Assembly: GCA_965224745.1 (NCBI GenBank)
Contig: CBDCZY010000001.1
Span: forward strand, 124,001 to 188,000
Direction of reading: 5' to 3'
Source: CBDCZY01 sp965224745
GTDB taxonomy: Bacteria; Pseudomonadota; Gammaproteobacteria; Methylococcales; Methylomonadaceae
Length of the DNA stretch: 64,000 bases
Position numbers and translations under genes: made by a program. Positions 18,841 to 27,880 of the stretch are shown in pieces. The notes below the pieces were generated by a model. That model had not been told where the DNA came from. It was given only the letters and a program-made list of their open reading frames with translations, and did no database searches. How positions within the stretch are numbered: the first letter of the stretch is position 1; each line of letters starts with the position of its first letter.

Positions 18841-18957
18841 AAGATACAAATATTGCAAGATGCGATTACCGCAGGTCTGGAAAGCGGTGAAAGCAAAAAA
18901 TATTTTGAAGAAATTATTAATGAGGCTCGTAATAGTTTGAAAGTTAAAACTTTATGA
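18841..18957 (+). pseudogene. ParD-like antitoxin, C-terminal fragment
   Basis: The frame reads KIQILQDAITAGLESGESKK followed by YFEEIINEARNSLKVKTL and a stop. The pattern LQ.AI..GL.SG matches the C-terminal end of ParD/CC2985-type antitoxins. The N-terminal DNA-binding half is missing. It sits 34 bases before the toxin-like frame, the usual antitoxin-toxin order. Confidence 0.5.
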
Positions 18958-18991
18958 TCCGATATGTATTTTTAAGGAGGCTGAAAATGAT

Positions 18992-19219
18992 TTGATAGAA
19001 ATCTATCGTTATGGTTTTTTAAGCTATGGCGAAAACCAATCTGATCTGTATAAAGAAGCTCTCAAAGAAAAGTGTCAGTTTCTAGCTAATAACCCTTTTC
19101 TTTATCGGGAACGGCAAGAATTTAAACCGCCTGTTCACATACATCATCACAAAAAACACCTAATTATTTATACCATACAAGCAGACCATATTTTCATTGT
19201 CCGCATTCTGCATGAATGA
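18992..19219 (+). pseudogene. ParE/RelE-like toxin, N-terminus apparently frameshifted
   Basis: A 75-residue frame, IEIYRYGFLSYGENQSDLYK ... NNPFLYRERQEFKPPVHIHHHKKHLIIYTIQ, matches ParE-type toxins, which act on gyrase. A whole ParE would be about 10-20 residues longer at the start. Removing one T from the T-run at 18968-18973 would give an ATG-initiated MYFKEAENDLIEIYRYG. As it stands only a TTG at 18992 is available, 11 bases after AGGAGG. Most likely inactivated. Confidence 0.6.
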
Positions 19220-19266
19220 ATGGACATTCTTCAACACGTAAATCGATAATGCAAGAATGATAGAAA

Positions 19267-19312
19267 AAAAAGGGGACAGATTTGTTTTCCTAAATAAATC
19301 TGTCCCCTTTTT
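19267..19312. repeat. 17-bp stem palindrome (REP-like / terminator-like)
   Basis: AAAAAGGGGACAGATTT at 19267-19283 pairs perfectly with 19296-19312 over a 12-base loop, with A and T runs at the outer ends. It could terminate transcription in both directions. Similar GGGGACAGATTT palindromes are common as dispersed repeats in gammaproteobacteria (recalled, not searched). Confidence 0.65.
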
Positions 19313-19384
19313 GTGAAGTCCCGACCTATTTACAAATTAGTGGTAAACTCTCTATTCCTTTCGGTTGGCTATGGGGGATCTGAT

Positions 19385-19813
19385 ATGAATAGCGTTTCTT
19401 TTAAGGAAATGTTTGAGCGGTTACTCGACCCTCAGGGGCAAACGGGTGCCGCAAAAACTGTAGAGGTGTTTGGTTGGGTGATTTTAGTTGAAAGTTTTTT
19501 CATTTTGTTTATTCCCCATACCGTTGCTTCGATATTGCACATGACACCGCTCACCGAACAGGCCGCTAACTACTTCAGGTTAGTCGGTGTGTTGGTAGGT
19601 GGCCTGGGTATACTTTATATCGTTAGCGGGCGGTTAAATGCGATGGGATTTGTGTTTGCTTCGTTACTAGATCGTCCCTTGGTGCCCCCACTGATGGCCA
19701 TATTATGGTACCTCAGCATTGTTCCGGGTCCTTTAGCATTAATGTTCGCAATCCAGGATTCTGCAAGTTTTTTGTGGACATTGTCAACATGGCGCCGGTC
19801 ATCGAAGGTCTAG
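19385..19813 (+). CDS. small integral membrane protein of unknown function
   Basis: A 142-residue protein with about four hydrophobic segments (near 28-50, 63-82, 88-105 and 108-130) and short loops. I do not recognise the family. The ATG at 19385 has GGGGGA six bases upstream; an earlier in-frame start at 19313 would extend through the neighbouring palindrome and is unlikely. It stands alone. Confidence 0.6.
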   Translation: MNSVSFKEMFERLLDPQGQTGAAKTVEVFGWVILVESFFILFIPHTVASILHMTPLTEQAANYFRLVGVLVGGLGILYIVSGRLNAMGFVFASLLDRPLVPPLMAILWYLSIVPGPLALMFAIQDSASFLWTLSTWRRSSKV

Positions 19814-19947
19814 ATGTCGTACACGGCTTTACTTTTCCTAGCATATTAAATAAGTTTAACAGTCATAAAAACTGAGATGCAGAACTATGATAATCCGCCA
19901 TCATTAGCAAATTTCTAACACAGCAGATTTAACCTCTGTCAATCTGA

Positions 19948-20172
19948 TTATGCAGTTAACTCATCCAGTAACGAAAAATCACTATGAAGATAATCATGTA
20001 AACGTACGTTCAAGGTTTTAATGAAACTCAAAATCCCCTCATAAAATATACGCTCGTAAAGAACTTTGGTTCTCCTTGGATGAGCAAACTGCATAATCAG
20101 ACTTGGCAAAGTCTTGTTGCAACACTGAATCTCTTGGAAAAACGAGTGAGGTTCGCCCCGTGATATACACTA
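19948..20172 (-). pseudogene. open-frame fragment of about 74 codons, unknown family
   Basis: The minus strand reads RGEPHSFFQEIQCCNKTLPS ... FYEGILSFIKTLNVRLHDYL and ends LLDELTA-stop at 19948. It reads like real protein but has no start codon, and a stop lies just upstream. It appears to be the tail of a lost gene. Nothing else is visible between 19814 and 20206. Confidence 0.3.
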
Positions 20173-20206
20173 AATCCGCTAAACTGCAGAATGAGGAGTA
20201 ACAAAA

Positions 20207-20662
20207 ATGCATAACACTGTAAAAATTTGGTTAAGCAAGTCGCGTGAGGAGCTTGATGAAATCTATCGAAACGCCAACTCGGGAGACATTCCTAGTGGCG
20301 ATACGCACGGGACCGCAATCTTGGCTGGCTCGATCTTCTCAAAAATGGTGGCAGCTTTTACACGTCTCTTTGCCTGGCAAGGAAAAGTATTCGATCTATT
20401 TTGTCCGAATGGCCAGGCGGGTGTACTTATCAACAAGATAACACCTTTAAGCCTAACATTTATTATTGCCAGGGTGTACCGTGACAAAAGTTGGCTTGAT
20501 GGAAAAGATACCATCGTTATTGATTACTCCAGAACCTCATTTTTTGCCAAAGTGATCCGTGATGAAATTCGCGAGATCGAACCCGGTCTATATCTTGGTA
20601 AAGTATGGTGGGGAAATAAACGTATCCTTGATTTTGCCTTGTCACGAGATAACCTTGGTTAA
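20207..20662 (+). CDS. conserved hypothetical protein (possibly DUF4334-like)
   Basis: A 151-residue soluble protein without signal peptide. Ordered motifs are WQGKVFD (58-64), ITPLSLTFIIARVYRDKSWLDGKD and a C-terminal IVIDYSRTSFFAKVIRDEIREI followed by PGLYLGKVWWG. The WQGK and DYS.TS...IRDEIR...PG.YLG.V.WG pattern reminds me of small conserved proteins sometimes annotated as DUF4334-like, but I cannot confirm that. GAGGAGTAAC before the ATG gives a good ribosome site. It is monocistronic and transcribed toward the GST gene. Confidence 0.65.
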   Translation: MHNTVKIWLSKSREELDEIYRNANSGDIPSGDTHGTAILAGSIFSKMVAAFTRLFAWQGKVFDLFCPNGQAGVLINKITPLSLTFIIARVYRDKSWLDGKDTIVIDYSRTSFFAKVIRDEIREIEPGLYLGKVWWGNKRILDFALSRDNLG

Positions 20663-20786
20663 GGAATCGTAGAGTCGTCCATCTTGAGTTTGAAGCATAA
20701 CTAAAGGGGTCTACCGTTTTATTCAACTCCTGTATATCCGATGGTAGATCTCCCGACATCACCTATGTATTTTATGCGCGACAAAA

Positions 20787-21446
20787 CTATGATTGGCTTA
20801 AGAGCATGACCGCCTCATGCTCTGGCTGCCAAGGTTTGAATTTAGTCATGGCGGTTTTGAATAACCCTGTGTTCAATGTTTTTTCTAACCAAATCTTGAG
20901 TTTTGGATAAGGAGCAGAAGCGAACCAAACAGCGTCAATTTTTGAAAATTGGCGGATAAAAGGAAAAATAGCGATGTCAGTCAGTGTTAGTCGATCGTAT
21001 AAAATATAGGTTGTGCTATTTAACTGTTGCTCGAGAGCCTTTAAAAAAAGTTCTGCTTGTTGTCGATAAAATATTTCTGGGTGATCGGGGAAACGGTCTG
21101 CATATTTATACCTGTCAAGATAATACTTGAAGTCACCATCATTCCAGTTACACCAATACTGATGACGCTTTAAAAATTTGTCGTCAGCGGGTTGCCATTG
21201 CTCATGGTCGTGTTGTTGCAGAGCCCACATCATAATCTCCAGGCTTTCATCGATCACGCGAGAATCCGGTAACACCAGTATCGGTACTGTGCCTTTGGGA
21301 GAGAGTGCTAACATTGATTGCGGTTTGTCGCGCAGAGTAATTTCTCGAATTTCTAAGTTTATGTTGGCATAAAGTAGACACATGCGCGCCCTAATGGCGT
21401 AAGGGCAACGTCGAAAACTGTAAAGTACCGGATAAGTTAGTGGCAT
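20787..21446 (-). CDS. glutathione S-transferase family protein
   Basis: A 219-residue protein with an N-terminal thioredoxin-like domain (YSFRRCPYAIRARMCL with a CPYA site, then the conserved cis-Pro segment GTVPILVLPDSRVIDES) and a helical C-terminal domain with a D near TLTDIAIFPF. This is the GST layout. The Cys in CPYA suggests an omega/beta-like or glutaredoxin-like thiol activity rather than classical conjugation. Monocistronic; the substrate is unknown. Confidence 0.88.
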   Translation of the reverse strand: MPLTYPVLYSFRRCPYAIRARMCLLYANINLEIREITLRDKPQSMLALSPKGTVPILVLPDSRVIDESLEIMMWALQQHDHEQWQPADDKFLKRHQYWCNWNDGDFKYYLDRYKYADRFPDHPEIFYRQQAELFLKALEQQLNSTTYILYDRLTLTDIAIFPFIRQFSKIDAVWFASAPYPKLKIWLEKTLNTGLFKTAMTKFKPWQPEHEAVMLLSQS

Positions 21447-21702
21447 GTTCTATAAGGTGAATAATAACGTAACAGGTCAACTATTGATTTAATACTATTA
21501 AAATCAATAAACTGGGTTTATTGACATTAATTGTTTGAAGTGCCTACAAACCTTATCCAGTGATTAAAGCCATGTTGTAAGAGATTTACATTGTTTTGAG
21601 CGGATAAACTGCCGTTGGCAGTGTTGGTTCTTCAAGAATAGATTGCTGACATTCAATTTTCAGGTTATTCAATCAATGTAAGGAATGCTTTAAAGTTGAC
21701 AG

Positions 21703-22533
21703 TTATCGAGTGGATTCATCTCTTTCCCAAACATGTTTATTGGTTGAGTAAAAATAATTCGCTCTCAAACGGGTGATCAAATTAATTGCCACATAGGTAA
21801 AAAGCTTGGGCCATAAGTGGATTTGAGGGAGTAGTTTTTTGATGGCGCCTTGATAGTCATTTGTTTCTTGCGCAGATAATTCCGGGAGTTTGTCTCTGAG
21901 TTGATATCTACCTAAACGACTTCTGGTTTTAACCCTAATGAGTCCCAAGAAGGTTTTCGGCGCTTTGACCACAGAGAAGTGATTTTCTGTTACGCCTCTT
22001 TCGAGTGAATTATAGGTGCATCGAATGAAACTGTCGTCTGCAAAAATATCTGGAAAAACGTCAAAGCGCTTTCTTCCTTCCTCGGAAATTGCATAGAGTC
22101 CAGAACCCATAAAACCTTCTTTAAAATAAGGCGTTCTTTGCCAGATATCATAGAAGGCCTTGACGCCCCATTCGCAGCCTTCGGTATTGGTTGATCCTCG
22201 AGTAGATGCGGCCAGATATCCTTGGCTCAATTTATCGCAAAGTGCATCGACAGTAGCAGGATTAATGACGATATCTGCATCTATAAAGATCCTGGGAAAA
22301 GAATTTGCATGTTGGTCGCCCATGTTTAAAGCATTGCTTTTTGAGGGAACATCGGTTTCTAAACAAGTTATTCGTTTATCCAGTTGCCTGACTCGATCGG
22401 CGGTTTTGTCCGTGCAACCGTTGCATACCACCACAATTTCATTACCCAGCTGATTAAACAAAGGTAGTAACGGGGTGACGCAATTCGCAATATTGTTCTC
22501 TTCATTGTGAGCAGGGATGATGATAGATGTCAT
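21703..22533 (-). CDS. family 2 glycosyltransferase
   Basis: A 276-residue GT-A fold enzyme. It begins TSIIIPAHNEENNIANCV, the nucleotide-sugar binding start, and has a DAD motif in IFIDADIVI for metal and UDP-sugar binding. There are no long membrane segments, so it is probably cytoplasmic or peripheral. AAGGACAAAA precedes the ATG. It is isolated from the polysaccharide cluster at 36.6-42 kb; acceptor and sugar are unknown. Confidence 0.85.
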   Translation of the reverse strand: MTSIIIPAHNEENNIANCVTPLLPLFNQLGNEIVVVCNGCTDKTADRVRQLDKRITCLETDVPSKSNALNMGDQHANSFPRIFIDADIVINPATVDALCDKLSQGYLAASTRGSTNTEGCEWGVKAFYDIWQRTPYFKEGFMGSGLYAISEEGRKRFDVFPDIFADDSFIRCTYNSLERGVTENHFSVVKAPKTFLGLIRVKTRSRLGRYQLRDKLPELSAQETNDYQGAIKKLLPQIHLWPKLFTYVAINLITRLRANYFYSTNKHVWERDESTR

Positions 22534-23429
22534 TTTTGTCCTTCAATAATGAGTTAATCAATTTTGTTAAGGCAGGTAATAATTGAGATCAGAAGCAAAA
22601 TATCCAAAGAAAAAGTGCTAAAGACATTGCTTTCAAGGCCAAATTATAGCATGTCTGAGGCATCCACCCTCTTGTTTCATATGCAAACTAAACTTCAATA
22701 TTGCTTTGGCAAGTGGGCAAATTTTACTTAAACACGTTTGCTATGGATTTCAACAATTAGCGAAATAAAAGAATTTGCAATGTAACAGATGAATGTATCT
22801 CAGCGTTAGTGTCTTCTGAAAGCATAAAGATCCGGCAACTGTAATAGTCAATAAAAACAGAAGACTTCTTTAGGCAGTTTTCCAAAAATATATGTCTACC
22901 GTTAAATTAAAGTCAAATAATAAAAAATACTCAGCTTTGCTGCCACTTTGGTCCAGAACGTTTCATAATTTAGTCTCCTAAGAGCTACGAAAAAATCTCT
23001 TCGATGGTGCATTGTCCCAATATTTCACCTTTACATTCATGTTCTGTTCAAAACATTTTGAAGCGGTTGGTACCTCTTTAGTGTTGGTATTGCATATTTT
23101 GATTGAGGTGATGAAGAAATATTTACTAATTTGCCCTGTTAATGCCACTGGATAGTCTGAATGATAAGAAAAATCAACGCAGCTAAGGATATTTGCCAAA
23201 TTCCATGCTGAGGTTAGTGGTTTGGCTCAATTGATTTTTTAGGCTTATGCAAACCCACAAAAAAATATTAAAGATAAAATGTCGACTATATTTAAAAATA
23301 AATAGACTAAGTTTTTAACTTTAATGTTAAGAGTCATTGGTATATAGGTTATACAACGATATCTTTATTTAAAAACATATGGTTAAGTATTCTAAATACC
23401 CTGAATTTATATTGAAACAGAGGTAAATC
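22534..23429. other. 896-base AT-rich intergenic stretch with one possible gene fragment
   Basis: Very AT-rich. On the minus strand 22978-23199 is open for 73 codons from a TTG (LSCVDFSYHSDYPVALTGQI ... KVKYWDNAPSKRFF). It reads like the C-terminus of a secreted protein but has no ATG or ribosome site. No other gene, hairpin or repeat that I can support. Confidence 0.3.
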
Positions 23430-24536
23430 GTGCGAGCTATTAACAAACAACATGGGAGCAAAAGCCAATTATTGTTGTGGGTCTTACCTCTTGTTTTAAT
23501 CGGCTTCAGCATGTTTTTATTTATTGTCGAAATCCCTTTGATGATTACTTTTCCTGTACTTATTTTGATCGCATCGTTAAGTGGGTTATGGCTGAATAAG
23601 TGGTATAAAAATAGCATTGTTCAGAACAATAAATTTTGGGAAAAAGAACTGGCTGCTCAGCTTTCCCAAATACCAGAAACACCTGTTATTGGTTTGGAAA
23701 ATGTCTGCGAGCAATCTTTTCCCATTTGGGAAAAGCAAATCGAAACTTGCAATGAGACGCTGGCAACAGAACTAAATGCGATTGCAAATACTTTTGCCTC
23801 GATTGTTGAGCAGTTAGATCAAGTAAAAAGTGCTGTAAATGACAACATATCTAGTTTAAATACTGATGACTCAGGCGTTAATATTGCAACGGAGATGGAG
23901 GGTATTTCAAAATCACTTTCATTGGCCTTAACATTACAATCAACTCTTGTTACTGAAATTCAAGGACTAACGCCACTTTCGTTACAATTGGAAAAGATGG
24001 CAAAGGATGTGGGTGATATTGCAAGCCAAACTAATTTATTGGCCCTAAATGCCGCCATTGAAGCTGCACGAGCAGGGGAGTCAGGGCGGGGATTTGCCGT
24101 TGTTGCAGATGAGGTAAGAAAATTGGCGACCGTTTCGGCTGAAATTGGTATCCAAATGATTGATCAATCAGAATCAATACGCAATAAAATCACCAGTATT
24201 TTAACCAGCGCAGAACAGACTACCGAGAAGGAAAACAAAATGGTAGAAGAGGCGGAATATTCTTTAGCTAATGTGATCGCCAGTTATCAAACTGTTGTAC
24301 AACAATTTCAGGGCTCATCCGATCTGTTGTTGAATGCCAGTGGTCAAATTGAAAACGATATAAACCAGACATTAATATCGTTGCAATTTCAGGGTCGGAT
24401 TACTCAGATTTTGCAAAATGTTAATAAAAATATTAACCAAGTATCGGCTAAGATTAGTGGCTCTATCGCTCAATTCAGCCCTGGAATCCACCAAGAACCT
24501 ATTGATGCAAACAGGTGGCTTGATGATTTAAAATAA
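23430..24536 (+). CDS. methyl-accepting-chemotaxis-type signalling protein without a periplasmic sensor
   Basis: A 368-residue protein starting at GTG with GAGGT 5-9 bases upstream. Two adjacent hydrophobic segments (about 12-29 and 34-52) form an N-terminal hairpin with almost no periplasmic loop. A long helical region follows, and the conserved signalling tip DIASQTNLLALNAAIEAARA continues into GESGRGFAVVADEVRKLA. This is an MCP that would bind CheA/CheW but lacks a classical ligand domain; it may sense membrane state or act with another sensor. It lies 700 bases from the flagellar regulators, so a role in motility is plausible. Confidence 0.85.
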   Translation: MRAINKQHGSKSQLLLWVLPLVLIGFSMFLFIVEIPLMITFPVLILIASLSGLWLNKWYKNSIVQNNKFWEKELAAQLSQIPETPVIGLENVCEQSFPIWEKQIETCNETLATELNAIANTFASIVEQLDQVKSAVNDNISSLNTDDSGVNIATEMEGISKSLSLALTLQSTLVTEIQGLTPLSLQLEKMAKDVGDIASQTNLLALNAAIEAARAGESGRGFAVVADEVRKLATVSAEIGIQMIDQSESIRNKITSILTSAEQTTEKENKMVEEAEYSLANVIASYQTVVQQFQGSSDLLLNASGQIENDINQTLISLQFQGRITQILQNVNKNINQVSAKISGSIAQFSPGIHQEPIDANRWLDDLK

Positions 24537-25187
24537 AATTACACCGACCAGTGATGAACGCTTAAATCATAGCGAAATAACTGGGGAATTGTTTTCGTGC
24601 GACACTAATAATGACTGTGGCAAACAATACACTAGCATCTAGTTATATCCAAGTGATGAAGAAATGAATGATAGTGATATGAATGATAGTGAATTGGTAG
24701 CGATAGATAGGAAGATCCCTCGCAGTGTCAGCGATGACAGCAAAAACCATTTTTGGAGTGCAGCTTCTTGCCCTTTTTGAATATCAAGAGAGTAAGAAAT
24801 TAACACTTATTCCCGAAAAATCTAATTTTCCAGCTAACAAAATTCCATCCTAAGAGGATAGGGATACAATTCTAACCAAAATTATTTCTTTCATAGTGTT
24901 TACGGCTGTAATGAATACAGCCATGGTCGGAGATGTAGTAAAACCGCCTGAGTATTCTTTTCTCCGTAATGTTCGTAAATAGAGCACTTTGTTCGAGAGT
25001 AAAAGCTGGATTTTCGTCCTAAACTGGGTTTCAAGCTCAAGCATATCAGCAACAACCAGCGCAATAGCGATATTTCCTATCTTAAATCCTGGGTAACGGG
25101 GAAAGCAATTTTCATTTTCGAGGGATAGCACTGACATCCGTCAATACTTTTTAGTAAGCAACTGTTATTCATGTATAAAAAATATAT
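24537..25187. other. intergenic stretch between MCP gene and flrB
   Basis: About 650 bases with no gene I can support. 24666-24779 opens a 38-codon frame (MNDSDMNDSELVAIDRKIPR...) with an imperfect repeat of ATGAATGATAGTGA. A 95-codon minus-strand frame at 24850-25137 lacks recognisable features and a good ribosome site. Confidence 0.3.
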
Positions 25188-25201
25188 GGTTTACATATTG
25201 C
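25188..25201 (+). promoter_or_regulatory. sigma-54 -24/-12 promoter upstream of flrB
   Basis: GG at 25188-25189 and GC at 25200-25201 with the required 10-base spacing, in the context TGGTTTACATATTGCTT. It is about 39 bases before the flrB ATG. Sigma-54 control of flrBC by an FlrA-like activator is the known scheme in Vibrio and Pseudomonas-type hierarchies. Confidence 0.6.
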
Positions 25202-25239
25202 TTGCTTTCCCCATAAAAGTATTTAATTGATGGATAAGC

Positions 25240-26457
25240 ATGGTATCAACAGGCAACTACAAACCACAAACAGATCAATTGGCGGATGCGTTTCAGCAGT
25301 TTAATGCGCTTTCTCAGCATATGGCCCAGGCTTACCAAGCGCTTCAGGGACAAGTTGTTAAGTTGCATGATGAATTACAAGCTGCTCGCTCGGAACGTCT
25401 GCAAACTTTGGTTGAAAAAGAAACACTGGCCGAACGTTTGCAGCGACTATTGGAAGCAATGCCCGCTGGCGTTATCGTGCTAGATGCTGACAATAGCATT
25501 GTAGACTGTAATGCGAGTGCCAGTCGTTTTTTGGATCAGCCTTTGATAGGGCTTCTTTGGCCAGATGTTGTTAGTAGAAGTCTTAAATCTGTGCCGGACA
25601 ATCCACACGAAGGTCAATTAGCCCACGGTCAACGCTTGAGTATTTCCAGCAGTGAGGGTTTAGAAGAAGGCGGCCGGATCATTTTATTAACTGATGTCAC
25701 CGAAATGCGTACATTGCAAATGCTGGTCGATCAACAAAATAATTTATCGGCTATGGGTGAAATGGTGGCAAGAATGGCGCACCAAGTGCGTACACCGTTA
25801 TCAACCGCTATTCTTTATGCTTCGCAATTGAATAACGGCGGCTTGCTAACGGAGCAGCGGCAAAAATTTTCCGACAAAATCGTGGAAAGATTGCTGCATT
25901 TAGAGAAGCAAATTAACGATATGTTGGTTTTTGCTCGCCGTGGCGAAATGGAAATGATCCCTTTATCTATTTCCTCATTACTGGACAAGATAACTGAAAG
26001 TTTGCGTGATCAATTGGCTGCGACACAAATTAATGTGACAGTGGTCAATCAGGTAAATGTAGACAGAGTAGTTGGAAATGAAGACCTGCTTCGAGGGGCC
26101 ATCATGAATTTATTGAATAATGCCATAGAAGCTTTAGAAGGTAATGGTTCAATCACTATTTCTTTGGATAACCCAGGAAATGGATGTTGGCGTCTCAGCG
26201 TTGAAGATAATGGTCCAGGAATTGACGAAAACCTGCAACAAAGGGTGTTCGACCCTTTTTTTACGACCAGGTCAAGTGGAACCGGTTTAGGTCTAGCTAT
26301 TGTTAAAAGTGTTATCAAAGCGCACGGAGGTTCTATCGAAATTGATCCGGCTGTTGAAACAGGAACTCGATTCGATCTTTACTTTCCGAATGACAGTCAA
26401 CCACAAAATATATTGCCCGGCGGTGTTTTTGACCGCATAAGTCAGGTAGAGGTTTGA
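25240..26457 (+). CDS. flrB: flagellar sensor histidine kinase FlrB/FleS
   Basis: A 405-residue soluble kinase: N-terminal coiled coil (about 10-68), a PAS-like domain (69-150), the phosphoacceptor H181 in MAHQVRTPLS, and an HATPase domain with NLLNNAIEAL, DNGPGID and TGLGLAIV motifs. It lacks membrane segments, like FlrB/FleS. It phosphorylates the adjacent FlrC to switch on middle (class III) flagellar genes. Its stop is one base before the flrC ATG, so the pair is coupled. Confidence 0.92.
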   Translation: MVSTGNYKPQTDQLADAFQQFNALSQHMAQAYQALQGQVVKLHDELQAARSERLQTLVEKETLAERLQRLLEAMPAGVIVLDADNSIVDCNASASRFLDQPLIGLLWPDVVSRSLKSVPDNPHEGQLAHGQRLSISSSEGLEEGGRIILLTDVTEMRTLQMLVDQQNNLSAMGEMVARMAHQVRTPLSTAILYASQLNNGGLLTEQRQKFSDKIVERLLHLEKQINDMLVFARRGEMEMIPLSISSLLDKITESLRDQLAATQINVTVVNQVNVDRVVGNEDLLRGAIMNLLNNAIEALEGNGSITISLDNPGNGCWRLSVEDNGPGIDENLQQRVFDPFFTTRSSGTGLGLAIVKSVIKAHGGSIEIDPAVETGTRFDLYFPNDSQPQNILPGGVFDRISQVEV

Positions 26458-26458
26458 G

Positions 26459-27823
26459 ATGAAAAAAATAGATGTATTAATTGTCGAAGATGATGCTGAT
26501 TTAGCCGAAGCATTATCGGATATTCTGCAAATTAAGGGTTATCAAGTTTTGTTAGCAAAGGACGGCAACGATGCTCTCAACAAATTACACAGAAACGATG
26601 TGAAATTGGTCGTTAGTGATGTTCAAATGCCCGGTATGGATGGCTTGGCTTTACTTAATAAACTGCAACAGCAACAAAATCCTATCCCGCTGTTGTTTAT
26701 GACAGCGTATGGAACTATTCAAAAAGCGGTTGCGGCGTTGCAGTCGGGCGCCGTGGATTACCTGGTAAAACCTTTCGATGCGAACACACTGGTGGCAAAG
26801 GTTGAAGAATATATGCCTGTCAATCAAACTTTGGATGAAGAGGACCGAGTTGTTGCAGATGTAAACATGCAACGGGTTTATAGTTTGGCTGCCAAAGTCG
26901 CTGAAAAAGAAGTTACTGTGCTGCTGGAAGGCGATAGCGGAACAGGTAAAGAAGTGATCGCCCGTTTTATCCATGCGAATTCGAAAAATCGGCAAGGTCC
27001 TTTTATCGCGGTGAATTGTGCAGCGATACCGGAAAATATGCTGGAAGCTATGTTATTTGGTTATGAAAAAGGCGCTTTTACAGGCGCTCATCAAGCGACA
27101 CCCGGTAAGTTCGAGTTAGCACAGGACGGTACTTTGCTGTTGGATGAAATTTCGGAGATGGACTTAAATCTGCAAGCAAAAATACTGCGGGTGCTACAAG
27201 AAAAAGAAGTGGAAAGGTTAGGTGGGAATCGGTTGATTTCTCTCAATGCCAGGGTCTTGGCCACGACCAACCTGCCATTAAAGAAACGTGTGGAAAAAGG
27301 CTTGTTCAGAGAAGATTTATATTATCGTTTGAGCGTATTTCCGTTGAAAATACCGTCTTTGCGACAAAGAACGGGTGATATTTTACCCCTTGCCGAAAGC
27401 TTGCTCAGAAAGCACTCTGAAGGCGGCAAAAAACTGCCGGTATTTACCGCTTCGGCAAAAGCCAGTTTATTAGCTTACGATTGGCCTGGGAATGTGCGTG
27501 AGTTAGAAAATTTAGTGCAAAGAGCGCTGATTGTTTATTCCGGTGACCAGATTACGCAACAGGATCTGATCTTTGAAGAGGCTTATACGCAAGCTTTTGA
27601 GGAGCCAGTTGGCGAATTTCAGGCGCATATCGAGCCGAGTGAACGGATTATTGACGGTCTTGATCTAGATTTAAAGTCAGTTGAAGAAAAAATAATATTA
27701 CAAACACTAAGAGAAGAGGATGGCAGTCGAAAAATAACCGCAGAAAAACTCGGCATTAGCCCGAGAACGCTGCGTTATAAGATTGCCAGGATGAAAGAAG
27801 CAGGTTTAGCGGTTCCCGGATAA
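26459..27823 (+). CDS. flrC: sigma-54-dependent flagellar response regulator FlrC/FleR
   Basis: A 454-residue NtrC-type activator: receiver domain with phosphoacceptor D54, AAA+ domain with Walker A GDSGTGKE (about 159-166) and the sigma-54-contacting GAFTGA loop at 205-210, and a C-terminal Fis-type helix-turn-helix (ITAEKLGISPRTLRYKI). It should drive sigma-54 transcription of hook-basal-body genes, including the fliE promoter that follows. Its partner FlrB precedes it. Confidence 0.93.
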   Translation: MKKIDVLIVEDDADLAEALSDILQIKGYQVLLAKDGNDALNKLHRNDVKLVVSDVQMPGMDGLALLNKLQQQQNPIPLLFMTAYGTIQKAVAALQSGAVDYLVKPFDANTLVAKVEEYMPVNQTLDEEDRVVADVNMQRVYSLAAKVAEKEVTVLLEGDSGTGKEVIARFIHANSKNRQGPFIAVNCAAIPENMLEAMLFGYEKGAFTGAHQATPGKFELAQDGTLLLDEISEMDLNLQAKILRVLQEKEVERLGGNRLISLNARVLATTNLPLKKRVEKGLFREDLYYRLSVFPLKIPSLRQRTGDILPLAESLLRKHSEGGKKLPVFTASAKASLLAYDWPGNVRELENLVQRALIVYSGDQITQQDLIFEEAYTQAFEEPVGEFQAHIEPSERIIDGLDLDLKSVEEKIILQTLREEDGSRKITAEKLGISPRTLRYKIARMKEAGLAVPG

Positions 27824-27829
27824 TAACAT

Positions 27830-27843
27830 GGCTCATTAATTGC
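27830..27843 (+). promoter_or_regulatory. sigma-54 -24/-12 promoter upstream of fliE
   Basis: GG (27830-27831) and GC (27842-27843) are separated by exactly 10 bases in TGGCTCATTAATTGCTT, a good sigma-54 match. It lies 38 bases before the fliE ATG and just after flrC. FlrC is the expected activator. Confidence 0.68.
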
Positions 27844-27880
27844 TTATTACTCTGACAGACAAGAATTTAGGAAATTTGCT

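Noticed and set aside
24850..25137. 95-codon minus-strand frame before flrB
   Set aside because: No ribosome site, no recognisable motif or signal peptide; the region is otherwise noncoding.
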